The translations under genes and the position numbers were made by a program. Under the pieces are notes generated by a model that did no database searches, was not told the DNA's origin, and was given only the letters and a program-made list of their open reading frames with translations. DNA of 64,000 nucleotides, taken from the NCBI RefSeq assembly GCF_030272615.1, contig NC_081405.1:19426547-19490546 (forward strand), read 5' to 3'. The stretch comes from Cryptomeria japonica. Lineage: Eukaryota; Streptophyta; Pinopsida; Cupressales; Cupressaceae. Below are positions 31,123 through 41,928 of the stretch, one piece after another (within the stretch, counting starts at the first letter, position 1; every line of letters begins with the position of its first letter).

Positions 31123-32667
31123 TGATGCAGAGCCCTTGTCAACACTGAGATAGGTTCCTTCAACTAAGAACCCAAACAAGGACTCTAGCAATGTTACAAA
31201 GACTCCAAGGGGTGTTTTGGACTTACTTTGGCAAGTTTCATATCATTGCCCATCTCAGGCAGCTTAGACAATGCCCAAACCTTCAACGCTTTCCAAAGAC
31301 CACTCAGGACTCACAAGAGCCACAACACCCAACAAGGGTTGACACACTTCCCAAGACCCCAATTTCTCCTAAACCTTTGATTCACTATTCCCTAAGCCCA
31401 AGTGACCTTTTCCAACCATTAGATTTGATCTATTAAGAAGATGTGATGTTGTTGCTATAATTAGGCCTATCATGCCTAGTAGCCCTGCCAGGTTGAGATT
31501 TCAAGTTTTCTCCTTAATTCTCCAAATAATCTCTACAACTCATGAGTGATTTTGACTCCTTTGGATGAGTACTAAAACATATCCAAAGGGATTAACCAGA
31601 TCTAAGATCTAAAGGTCACAACCCTTACTCACCTAGTAGGCCTAATAGCCTTAATTAGGCCAATTTAACAAAGGAAGTGTACTATAAAAGTGCTGCCCTA
31701 ACAAATTAATAATTGGAAAATTTAGAGGGAATGGAATTAACATGAATCACCAAATTTCAAACCCTGGTTACACCCTTGACTTCATTCATGGAACCGGTTG
31801 CACAATGAGACTAGGTGGCCACATAGAGATGTCCACCTTAACACATCAAACCCTTGCTCTTTCCTACTCCTTACCTAAAAAATACCTTGGAAATAATAAT
31901 TAAAATAGTCTAACATTTCTCTACCCCAAAGGCCATTCAAAACCAATGAGGTATTAGCAAGAAAATGTCATTTTTCCCTCAAAACCTAGGTAAAACTATC
32001 AAATCCGGGTAACTTCCAGAAAAATGCACTTTTCTCTCTGATCCCGAGGAGTTAAGACCTCAGATTTGAAGAATTAGAAATTTTATTCACTTATCTACCA
32101 AATTCCACCATTTTTCAGACCTGGAGATGTCTTTACTATACAGAATATTGATTATAGCAGCAAAAGCGCAGGAAATTCACTATTTTTATTGATTTTCCAA
32201 GTGCCAAATATTACATTAACCTTCAACGACCTCTCCCATGGTTGGAGTTTGACATTATATGCCATTCATAATAGTTAGGAACCAATTTTTGTACCATAAG
32301 TGGTTGTTGGAGGAAGTTGCACTTTTTAATTAAAAGTTGTCATGTGTGTCTTGACAGCTTTGACAACATTTTCATCCAAAACTCCTCCACACAAATTTGA
32401 CTCCTAAGACAACTTAAACTCCTTAAAAATTCATAATAAAATGCCTACAAGGCATAGATGACCCCTAAACACCATATGCCCAAGGTGGTTCATTACACAC
32501 CTACCTAAGGCATTGGATTACAAGGTGGGGTATGCTTATTACATGATATCAACATGGAAGAAAAGACTCAAAACATGAAAATAAGACATGAAACCATCTA
32601 AACACATCCTTAGTTATTTGTCTCCTCAAGAGAACTTTGTGTTGGATTTGAAGATGCCCCTGCATCA
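31123..32667 (-). repeat. Element I 3' LTR (1545 bp)
   Basis: Plus-strand ends are TGATGCAGAGCCC at 31123 and GCCCCTGCATCA at 32667. It is nearly identical to the 5' LTR at 37349-38893. The pol reading frame enters it and stops at 32612-32610, so the LTR edge is coding. No clear polypurine tract precedes it; the bases just inside read CCCCCAAGAGTA on the minus strand. Confidence 0.95.
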
Positions 32668-33176
32668 TACTCTTGGGGGCAAGAAATCTCAAGTCCACTT
32701 GAGATGAGCTGCTGCAAGGTGGTGTCATGGGCCTCAATTTTCTTTTCATCCATCCACACAGCCTCATTATTAGGTTTGCCTTTCCATTTAACCAAGTATT
32801 GTGTATACTCCTTGTTCCTTGTCTTCTTAACAACTTTAGTATCCAACACTTTCTCTAGGGTAGGTGGTTCATGCTTAGGAAAATTTGCATCAGCCTGCTG
32901 CTCCAAATCATCATTACGTATAGCTGCAACATCAAAACCTTTATATGGTGTTAGATAACAAACATTAAAGATGGGTGACAACCCCAACCCATTGGGTAAT
33001 TGAACTTCATAAGCATTAGGTCCACATTTCTTCAAAATAGAACAAGGACCTATCTTCTTTTGCATCAACTTAGTGTGTTTGCCTTTTGGTAACCTCTCCT
33101 TCCTGAGATAGACCCATACAAGGTCTCCAACATCAAAACTTAGGTCTCTTATTTTCTGATCTACATGCTTCTTATA
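32610..33176 (-). pseudogene. Element I integrase C-terminus and chromodomain, running into LTR
   Basis: After two adjacent stops (33182-33177) the frame continues YKKHVDQKIRDLSFDVGDLV, then LMQKKIGPCSILKKCGPNAY and EVQLPNGLGLSPIFNVCYL, the small barrel after integrase. VLDTKVVKKTRNKEYTQYLV, then KWKGKPNNEAVWMD, is a chromodomain with the usual KWKG and W residues. The final 18 codons (from about DAGASSNPTQSS) are encoded by the 3' LTR. In chromoviruses the chromodomain guides integration to marked chromatin. Pol frames that reach into the LTR are known in some plant chromovirus lineages such as CRM. Confidence 0.88.
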
Positions 33177-34790
33177 CTATTAACTAAACCTTTGAAGGTT
33201 TAATCTGACTTGTTCATGAACTTCCTTGATTGCCTCAGCAAAGGCTTCACCCTCAGCACTGATTAGACTAGTAGAAGGCAGATTTCTGAGTTCTAAAACA
33301 CCTCTTGGGTTAAGACCATAGACAATCTGAAAAGGAGACTTACCAATACTCCTATTAACAGTATCATTATAAGAAAATTCTGCCTGGGGTAAGATAGTAT
33401 CCCATTTCTCTCTATGCTCTCTTGTTAAGCATCTCAAAAGGTTTCCAAGGGTTCTATTGACAACTTCAGTTTGCCCATCCGTTTGGGGATGATAGGCAGA
33501 TGAAAATGACAAATTTGTTCCTAGTTTTCTCCATAAAGTTTGCCAAAAATGACCCATGAATTTAACATCTCTATCTGAAACAATATTAAGAGGAAACCCA
33601 TGGATCCTTACCACCTCTTTGAAGAAGAGTGCTACAATGTAAGAAGCATCATTTGTTGATTTGCAAGGGAGAAAGTGTGCCGTTTTGCTAAATCTATCCA
33701 CAACAACAAAAACACTGTCAAAACCTTTTTGAGTCCTAGGTAGCCCCATTACAAAGTCCATACTTACACTCTCCCATGGTCTAGATGGAATGGGGAGTGG
33801 TTGATACAAGCCAACATTAGTAGACCTTCCTTTAGCCTTTTGACATACCACACAAGACTCCACATACTTTCTGATTTTAGTCTGTATCTTTGGCCAAAAA
33901 TAGTGTCTCCTCACAAGTTCTAGGGTCTTATCTAACCCAAAATGACCTGCCATTGCCCCATTATGTTTCTCCTTGATAATATCCATCCTCACAGAGCATC
34001 TAGGAATGCATAGTTGACCTCCCTTGAACAACAATCCTTCTTGCAGCAAAAACTCAGAAAACTCTACATTGTACCTATCATCCAAATTAGTACAAGAGGC
34101 ATATACCTTACCAAAATCTTCATCATGTTCATACATGGTCTTCAAAGCATCAATTCCTACACTTTCCAATTGGATATGGGACAATGTGAGCACCCTATGG
34201 CTTAATGCATCTGCCACTTTATTTGTGACTCCTTTCTTATGCTTCAAAGAAAATGTGAAGGCTTGTAGAGTCTCCACCCACTTCATATGCTGGTGATTCA
34301 ATTTTTCTTGACTATTAATGAAACTTAGGGCCTTTTTATCAGTAAAAACCAAAAATTCCTTGGGCAAAAGGTAGTGCCTCCATTTCTTTATGGACTGGAC
34401 CAATGCATACATTTCAAGGTCATAGGAGGAATATCTCTTCTTGGCATCATTTAGTTTCTCACTATAGAAAGCAATAGGTCTTCCTTCTTGGCTCAAAACA
34501 GCCCCTATGGTCACATGACTGGCATCACACTCAATCTGAAAGACCTTATGAAAATCAGGGAGGGCTAGGACTGGTTGCTCTGCAACTTTTCTCTTAAGAA
34601 ACTCAAAAGACTCATTTGTTGCTTGGGTCCACAAAAACTTACTTTTCTGACCCCCCTTTATGGTGTCAAGCATGGGTACACAAATCTGACTAATACCTTT
34701 GATAAACTTCCTATAAAATGTTGCAAGACCATGAAAAATCCTAACATCATTCAAACTTCTAGGAGTGGGCCAAGTTAGAATGGCGTTTAC
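33177..34790 (-). pseudogene. Element I RT thumb, RNase H and integrase
   Basis: One long minus frame (34754-33180) reads RT thumb (IFHGLATFYRKFIKGI), RNase H (QIECDASHVTIGAVLSQEG, YSSYDLEMYALVQSIKKWRH, FTDKKALSF) and integrase. The integrase zinc region has H, H, C, C (GHFGLDKTLELVRRHY, ESCVVCQKAKG). The core keeps SMDFVMGLP, VSDRDVKFMG and HPQTDGQTEVVNR, so all three acidic residues are present. It is separated from the RT frame by one extra base in the CTTTGTC run at 34791-34797 and ends at a TAA-TAG pair. All recognised catalytic residues in this part look intact. Confidence 0.93.
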
Positions 34791-37173
34791 CTTTGTCTTG
34801 ATCCATTTTCAGTTCACCTTGAGATATGACAAAACCAAGGTAGATGATGTCCTCTTGCATGAACAAACACTTATCCAAATTGATCATTAGTTGCTCCTTG
34901 TGTAATCTTCTCAAGACCAACTCTAGGTGCTGCATGTGCTCCTCCTTTGTGTTGCTAAAAATCAGAATATCATCTAGGTAGACAATCACAAATTTGCTGG
35001 TAAAGTCACTCAACACCTCATTCATTAGTCTCATAAAAGTGCTAGGGGGGTTGGACAAGCCAAAAGGCATGACTTTCCATTCATACAACCCCTCATTAGT
35101 TTTCAAGGCCGTTTTCCATTCATCCCCTAGCCTTATTCTAATTTGATGATATCCACTTTTAAGGTCTATCTTTGAAAAATACTTTGCACCTCCTAAACAA
35201 TCAAGAAGATCCTCAATTCTAGGAATGGGAAATCTATACCTTATAGTTATTTTGTTGATTGCCCTTGAATCCGTACAAAGCCTCCAAGTGCCTTCCTTCT
35301 TGGGTGCAAGTACTGCTGGTACTACACAAGGACTGAGATTTTTTCCAATCAGACCTGCATTAAGTAGATCAGCAATCTGCGTGGCCACCTCTTCATTTTG
35401 TTGTGGGGTCAGTTTGTATGCAGCCTTGTTGGGCAATGTTGCTCCTGGTATAAAGTCAATACAATGACTGATTTCTCTAATAGGAGGGAGGGTCTTAGGC
35501 ATACCCTTTGAAATCACACCCTTATACTTGTCAAGAAGCTCTTGCACTTCATAAGGAACCATCCTAGGTCTCCCTTGTTGATCTGCTACTCCTACATCTG
35601 CAGCCTCCTTCTTAGGAACAGGTATCAATGCAAAACATAATCCTCCTTCCTCTCTCACCTCCTTCATGAACTCCTTTCTCTCCATCAGCATCACCTTAGC
35701 CTCTTTCCCCTTAGGCTCTTCTTCATCCTCCATCAAAGGTAGCAACTCTATGATCTTCCCATCCTTGGTGATAGAATAGGTGTTTCTAAAGCCATCATGT
35801 TGTGCCTTCAAGTCATATTGCCAAGGCCTACCAAACAATAGATGACAAGCATCCATCTTAGATATGTCAAATAGGAGTTTGTCCTTGTAGGTGCCAATCT
35901 GAAATTCAACCCATGCTTGTTCTTCCACAAGAGCTTGTTGCCCTTGGGTGAGCCATGACACCTTATATGGATAAGGATGTGGTATCCTCTTAAGCTTAAG
36001 CTTCTCCACCATCTCCATGGACACAAAATTTTCAATTGAACTGGAATCTATCATAACTTTGCAGACTTTACCTCGTGATTTGCAAGTTGTCTTGAAGATT
36101 GCCTTCCTTTGTGGGGGTTCTTTTGTGATAGGAACCTTTAGGAGTGCTCTCCTCATCATCAAAGCTTCACCTCTTTCCGGATACCCATAAGAATCAGGTG
36201 CATTTACACTTTGAAAAGTGTTGCTGTTGTTCACACTTTGATAATCAGATTTTTGGATTAGATTGCTCTTTCTTTCTCCCATAGTGTTGTTGTTTGCCTT
36301 CTCTGGACACCTATTGGCAATGTGACCTTCTTGGTTGCAATTGTAACACCTTATGGGGCCTCTCCCTTGTGATCTACCTCTGTAGTTTGGTCTTCTACCT
36401 CTGAAGCTTCCTCTGTTGCTGCCTTCACCCTTGCTGTCCTCTTGGTTGGTGTCTCCTTGGGAACCGCCATTGTTTCCCCTTCCTCTAAAGGGACCTCTGC
36501 CCCTATTGTTCTGATCTTGTTTCTTTTTGAATTTCTCTTCTACCTTCAATTCCATTTGGTAGCATTTGTGTACATTACCTAGGGTGTGTAGATTTAACTC
36601 ATCTTGTATAGAAAATTTTAGACCATTGATGTATCTCGCCAACTTCTCTTCCTCTATCTCTGTGGTCTTGGCCTTTATACACAATTTCAAGAATTCTTCA
36701 GTGTATGTGCTTACATCCATGTCCTTTTTTTTGAGATTTTGTTTTCTTCTATGAAGTTGCACTCCATAGTCCTCTAGCACATAGGTCTCTTTGATCAAAG
36801 CAATCATTCTATTCCATGATCTGATCATACTCTTTCCATTCTTCACCCTCTCTGTCTGGATCAAATTACACCAAGTCAAGGCTGCTCCCTTCAACTTGGA
36901 CCTTGCCATCTTTACCCTTTGGTGCTCAAGAATGTCTTCACATTCAAAGAAGCTAGTTAAAGCCTCTATCCAATCCATGACCAAGTTTGGATCCATCTTG
37001 CCACTGAAAATAGGTAGTTCTAGTTTCCCATCCATGGTTCTCCTCTCCATGGATTTGAGAGCATTCAAGAGGGGTCTCTGGTCTGTAGGAACCGCTTCTT
37101 CTTCCTTCCTTGGGGTCTCATCCTCATCCCCATCATCTCCATCTCCAGAGTCTTCCACTTCCCTCCTATCCAT
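34759..37173 (-). pseudogene. Element I gag, protease and reverse transcriptase
   Basis: One frame of 804 codons. The retrotrans_gag domain (KLELPIFSGKMDPNLVMDWI, LKGAALTWC) lies at about residues 48-200, followed by an Arg/Gly-rich stretch (GRGPFRGRGNN, GRRPNYRGRSQGRG). A CCHC knuckle CYNCNQEGHIANRC is near 275-290. The protease loop near 374 reads MIDSSSIENF, where DSG is expected, and LLFGRPWQYD follows. RT starts near 560 (HCIDFIPGATLPNKAAYKL), with FSKIDLKSGYHQIRI, MPFGLSNPPSTFM and the intact VIVYLDDILIFS near 731. The frame ends when an extra base shifts it. It would make the particle, protease and polymerase. Confidence 0.93.
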
Positions 37174-37297
37174 TCTTCCCTTTGAACCTTTCTATCTCCC
37201 TTTTCATGGCTCTATTTTCTACCAATTGTTCTCTCACAACCTTGGCCAATTCCACATTGGTCATCCTTCCTAGAATCTCTTCATCTCCTTCTGCCAT
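37172..37297 (-). pseudogene. Element I gag N-terminus in another frame
   Basis: The ATG at 37297-37295 opens a 43-codon frame (MAEGDEEILGRMTNVELAKV, VREQLVENRAMKREIERFKG) that stops just after GKNG, overlapping the ATG of the 804-codon frame. Its heptad-like charged and leucine pattern suggests a coiled coil. The position close to the PBS, and the fit of its end to the next frame, suggest it is the true gag start, with one small indel at 37172-37175 splitting the ORF. Confidence 0.65.
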
Positions 37298-37333
37298 CTT
37301 CACAATTTGTCTTCACTCTTAGGATACTCCTAA

Positions 37334-37346
37334 GCTCTGATACCAA
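37334..37346 (-). promoter_or_regulatory. Element I primer-binding site (tRNA-iMet type)
   Basis: On the minus strand TTGGTATCAGAGC starts two or three bases inside the 5' LTR end. It is complementary to the 3' end of initiator methionine tRNA and fixes the orientation of the element. Confidence 0.93.
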
Positions 37347-37348
37347 TC

Positions 37349-38893
37349 TAATGCAGAGCCCTTGTCAACACTGAGATAGGTTCCTTCAACTAAGAACCCA
37401 AACAAGGACTCTAGAAATGTTACAAAGACTCCAAGGGGTGTTTTGAACTTAGTTTGGCAAGTTTCATATCATTGCCCATCTCAGGCAGCTTAGACAATGC
37501 CCAAACCTTCAACGCTTTCCAAAGACCACTCAGGACTCACAAGAGCTACAATAACCAACAAGGGTTGACACACTTCCCAAGACCCCAATTTCTCCTAAAC
37601 CTTTGATTCACTATTCCATAGGCCCAAGTGACCTTTTCCAACCATTAGATTTGATCTATTAAGAAGATGTGATGCTGCTGCTATAATTAGGCCTGTCACG
37701 CCTAGTAGCCCTGCGAGGTTGAGGTTTCAAGTTTTCTCCTTAATACTCCAAAGGACCTCTACAAATCATGAGTGATTTTGACTCCTTTGGATGAGTACTA
37801 AAACATATCCAAAGGGCTTAACCTGATCTAAGATCTAAAGGTCACAACCCTTACTCACCTAGTAGGCCTAATAGCCCTAATTAGGCCACTTTAACAAAGG
37901 AAGTGTACTATAAAAGTGCTGAAATAAAAAATTAATACTTGGAACATGTAGAGGGAATGGAATTAACATGAATCACCAAATTTCAGACCCTAGTTACACC
38001 CCTGGCTTCATTCATGGAACCGGTTGCACAATGAGACTAGGTGGCCACATAGAGATGTCCACCTTAACACATCAAACCCTCGCTCTTTCTTGCTCCTTCC
38101 CTACAAAAGACCTTGGAAATCATAATGTAAATAGTCTAACCTTTCTCCACCCCAAAGGCTGTTCAAAACCAATGAGGTATTAGCAAGAAAATGTTATTTT
38201 TCCCTCAAAACCTAGGTAAAATTGTCAAATCCGGGTAACTTCCAGAAAAATGCACTTTTATCTCTGATCCCGAGGAGTTAAGACCTCAGATTTGAAGCAT
38301 TAGAAAGGTGATTCAATTATATACCACATTCCACCATTTTTTAGACCTAGAGATGTCCGTACTGTACGAAATATTGATTATAGCAGCAAAAGTGCAGGAA
38401 ATTCACCGTTTTTATTGATTTTCCAAGTGCCAAATATTACATTAACCTTCAACGACCTCTCCCACAGTTGGATTTCAACATTATATGCCCTCCATAATAG
38501 TTAGGAACCACTTTTTGTACCAGAAGTGGTTGTTGGAGGAAGTTGCACTTTTTAATCAAAAGTTGTCATGTGTGTCTTGACAACTTTGACAACATTTTCA
38601 TCCAAAACTCCTCCACACAAATTTGACTCCTAAGACAACTAAAACTCCTTAAAAATTCATAATAAAATTCCTACAAGGCATAGATGACCCCTAAACACCA
38701 TATTCCCAAGGTGGTTCATAACACACCTACCTAAGGCATTGGCTTACAAGGTGGGGTATGCTTATTACATGATATCAACATGGAAGAAAAGACTCAAAAC
38801 ATGAAAATAAGACATGAAACCATCTAAACACATCCTTAGTTATTTGTCTCCTCAAGAGCACTTTGTGTTGGATTTGAAGATGCCCCTGCATCA
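37349..38893 (-). repeat. Element I 5' LTR (1545 bp)
   Basis: Direct copy of 31123-32667. Its inner end is TAATGCAG instead of TGATGCAG on the plus strand, one transition at the terminal dinucleotide. The outer end is GCCCCTGCATCA, followed by GTGCC. No reading frame of note; the frame at 37968-38183 is chance. Confidence 0.95.
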
Positions 38894-38898
38894 GTGCC

Positions 38899-40740
38899 TA
38901 TTGTTCTACGAGCACTACCTTCCAAATATAAAGTCTATGTGACAACTTTGAATGTCATAGAGATGACACCCACTTTTGAGAAGCTAAAGAATCTACTCCA
39001 GAAAGAAGAGTCTATAAGCCAAGAACATAATCAAGATGATCATACAATGGCCACACATCATAAAGGCAAGAAGCCTATGAAACAATTCAGTGGACCTCCC
39101 AAATCTGGTAATTGATCCGAACCTCAAAAGAAGTGTGGAATATGTGAATAAGTTGGACATAATGTGAAAAATTATTGGTACAACTCTTTGGCCAAAGGAT
39201 TATCTGACAAATCACATTGAAATAAGCCATTTCAAAGTGGCAAACCATGATGGGAGAAAAAGAACAAATAGAAACAACAAAGCAATGGTGTTGAAGCGAA
39301 ATATTCTCAAGAGAAGGAATACGCTCTTTTATCCCACGCTCCAGAAGATGGTTCACAATCAACCTCTATATGGTATGTGGATTGAGGTGCTACAAAGCAG
39401 ATGATTGGATAGAAGAAGCGGTTTCTCACATTGAAAACTCATCACAATATAGTCACTCTTGGAGATGATACCACCTATGACATCAAAGGTATTGGTGACA
39501 TCTCTTTACAGTTTGACATACATTGTTGCAAGCTTATCAATATTTTGTACATGTCAGGACTTACCAAACAACTTCTTTCTATTAATCACTTTCTTTATCA
39601 TAACCTTAGGATTGAATATGTCTTATCAAAGATAAGTCTAAAAATGCAAAGATTGCTGCTAATGTTATTGAGATTCGTAAAATGTTTAGGATTGATACAC
39701 ATGCTAATAATCAAGCCTTAGTGACTACTTGACAATGATCTTGCTATGCTTTGGCCTCGTATATTTGATCATTTGAGCACTAATTACTTACTAGAACTTA
39801 GTAATAAAAGCATGGTTAAAGGGCTTCCCTTTGCTTAAGAATTTGAGTGCTATATGTTCCAGTTGTATTTCTCAAAACCAACATTGAGCACCCTTCTATC
39901 CAAGTGAGCATTGTACAAACCAACATTTGCAGCTAGTGCATACTGATCTGTGCGGCCCCATGACACCTAATCATAATGGATACAACTACTTTCAGCTTTT
40001 TGTTGATGAGCACACAAAGAAAATGTGGGTATATTGTTTGTAGCATAAAGATGGTTTTTTTTTACTTCAAAGAGTTTTGCATTCATGTGGAAAAAAATAG
40101 GAATCATTGTATTTGTGTCCTCCACTCAGATTGAGGAGGGGGATACACCAGCACAAAATTCTCCACGTACTTGAAGGAAAATGGAATTTGATGTCAATTG
40201 ACTGCAACATACACACCACAACAAAATGGAGTTGTCGAACAGAGAAAATTGCATCATCATGGAGATGGTTTGAAGTATGTTGAAAGATTTTCAACTAGGA
40301 CATGCATATTGGGCTAAAGTTGTGCACACAATGGTTTATCTTCTAAATCACACACCAACCAAAGCCCTTGATGGCATCACAACATAATAAGCATGGATAG
40401 GGGTAAAGCCGTCTATCCCTCATCTTCGTGTATTTGGATGCACTACCTATATGCACATTCCTAAACAAAAAAGAAATAAACTTGATGAAAAAGCAATTAA
40501 ATGTATTCTTGTTGGTTATAGTAATCAATCTAAGACATATCTCCTTATGCATCCTAACATAGAAAATATAAATTAGTAAAGATATATTTTTTTATGAGCA
40601 AAGTGATTCAAGTTCTCCTCCCACATCATCACCTACTTTAGATAGTGATCCTATATTCAACATGGATGGGAAAAATGATGGAACGTTGATAGTCAATCAA
40701 CACCCATAAATGTCACAAGACCTAAGTGGTATACTAGTAA
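38899..40740 (+). pseudogene. Element H gag end, zinc knuckle, protease and integrase (decayed)
   Basis: Gag resumes as IVLRALPSKYKVYVTTLNVI and FEKLKNLLQKEESISQEHN, with a stop at 39113-39115. KKCGICE, a stop, then VGHNVKNYW is a worn CCHC knuckle. The protease active site reads WYVD, stop (39383-39385), GATKQMIG, so the Ser codon of DSG is a stop. The pre-integrase strand (TYDIKGIGDISLQFDIHCC) and integrase follow ([20 protein letters not shown]), then frame changes; NGVVE-like code is near 40220. The linker to RT begins near 40560. Gene order is copia. Confidence 0.8.
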
Positions 40741-41268
40741 TATTTGTGATGCAAAGATAGATGGAGTTTCAAACACTTCAAGTTTAGCTCCAAGGACTTG
40801 TAGAATGGTTCACAATGAGGTAAATCTAACCTTGATGACTTCAATTGTTGATATTTTTGAACCATCTAATGTTTAGGAAGCACAAGAATCAAAGTCTTGG
40901 AAAGAGGCTATGGATGCAGAGTATCAATCTTAGATGAAAAACAACACTTGGGAGCTTGTTGATCTACCACTTGTAAGAAAACATTTGGATGTAAATATAT
41001 ATTCAAAAATAAGTATAAAGAAGATGGTGGTATTGATAAATATAAGGATATACTTGTAGCCAAGGGTTACACCCAAAAAGAAGGGATAGACTATGAGGAA
41101 ACATTCACTCCCATAGTAAAGATAAAAACAATTAGAATGCTTTTTGTTTTAGCTACACAATTTGGATGGAAATTGTATCAAATGGATGTGAAAAATGCAT
41201 TTCTTAATGGAGACCTTAACAAGGTCTATATGACCCAACCAGAGGGATACATTGCAACTGTAGACATA
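40741..41268 (+). pseudogene. Element H reverse transcriptase start, truncated
   Basis: RT N-terminal code: ESKEAMDAEYQ-like region with a stop, then KNNTWELVDLP and KYKEDGGIDKYKDILVAKGY, TQKEGIDYEETFTPIVKIKT, KLYQMDVKNAFLNGDLNKVY and MTQPEGYIATV. Motif A Asp (QMDVKNAFLNG) is present. The frame ends at 41268, where element J begins. The remaining RT, RNase H and 3' LTR are not seen and may lie beyond the right edge after the nested stack. Confidence 0.86.
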
Positions 41269-41549
41269 TAGATCTGACCACTTTCCTAATTGAATATTTA
41301 ATATTTATTTTAACCCCATTTCTCCTATTATTTAAATTCTATTTAAATAATTTTTTCATATTCATCTATTTGATTAAAGGAATTACTCAATTTATTTAAT
41401 TAAGTTCACCTGAACCTTTTCTAGCCTTTAATTAAATAAAATCACTATTTAATTAAAATCCTCTTTCTCCCTTTTTAATTAAATTTACATCACTTCAAAG
41501 AGGGGCAAAATGTAGATGTATAAATCTGACCACTTTCCTAAATGAATAT
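41269..41549 (+). mobile_element. Element J: collapsed gypsy LTR remnant
   Basis: An LTR-like start TGTAGACATATAGATCTGACC at 41269 is repeated as TGTAGATGTATAAATCTGACC at 41513. The second copy is preceded by the purine tract CAAAGAGGGGCAAAA (41498-41512), the usual layout of a gypsy 3' LTR. Between them are only about 240 AT-rich bases rich in TTTAATTAAA. This reads as a 5' LTR start fused to the PPT end of the same element after a large internal deletion. The second LTR is interrupted after 37 bases by LTR K. Confidence 0.6.
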
Positions 41550-41916
41550 TGTTAGAGTATTCGGGTATTTACTTGATTAATTAAACAATATTTTTTTAAT
41601 TATTTAAGTTCCCTTTATCTATTTTACACTTAAGCTAACTTTAGGTGCATAATAATTAATTCTTTTATTAATTATTATGTGCAAGCCTAGGTTTTCCTTT
41701 TTAGGGTTTCTTGACCTATTAGAGGTTGGATTTTTTTCATTGTATTGTAAGGATTATCACATTACACATTTTGTGAATATTGAGCTCTCATTCTTTTGAG
41801 CATATTTTCTGTGTTTTGCTTTTTTATTATTTGCTTCCTTGATTCTCTTTGTAACAGATTATTTAGCTTGCAGAGATCTTTAGGCTCCTGTGGTGTTGTG
41901 TTTCTCAACTCTCACA
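41550..41916 (+). repeat. Element K short LTR (367 bp)
   Basis: Starts TGTTAGAGTATTCGGG and ends CTCAACTCTCACA, directly before TGGTATCAGAGC. TG…CA ends and the adjoining PBS make this a 5' LTR of a copia-type element with short LTRs. It lies inside the LTR of J: the J sequence GAATAT continues as TTAATATTT in the other J copy but here switches to TGTTAGAG. Confidence 0.8.
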
Positions 41917-41928
41917 TGGTATCAGAGC
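41917..41928 (+). promoter_or_regulatory. Element K primer-binding site (tRNA-iMet type)
   Basis: TGGTATCAGAGC starts directly at the LTR border and is complementary to the 3' end of initiator methionine tRNA. Confidence 0.9.

Larger units (their letters stand above)
31123..38893 (-). mobile_element. Element I: complete Ty3/gypsy chromovirus
   Basis: Two direct 1545-bp LTRs flank the element, with inverted ends TGATGCAG/CTGCATCA and the 5-bp target duplication GTGCC (31118-31122 and 38894-38898). Minus-strand order: LTR, tRNA-iMet PBS, gag, protease, RT, RNase H, integrase, chromodomain, LTR. Only a few lesions are visible: a frame change near the gag start, one indel after RT, two adjacent stops after integrase and a protease active-site change. 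In the first 218 LTR bases I count seven differences by eye, about 3%. It interrupts the gag of copia element H. Confidence 0.96.

Noticed and set aside
36791-37273. 160-codon plus-strand frame opposite element I gag
   Set aside because: Antisense shadow of the gag N-terminal code.
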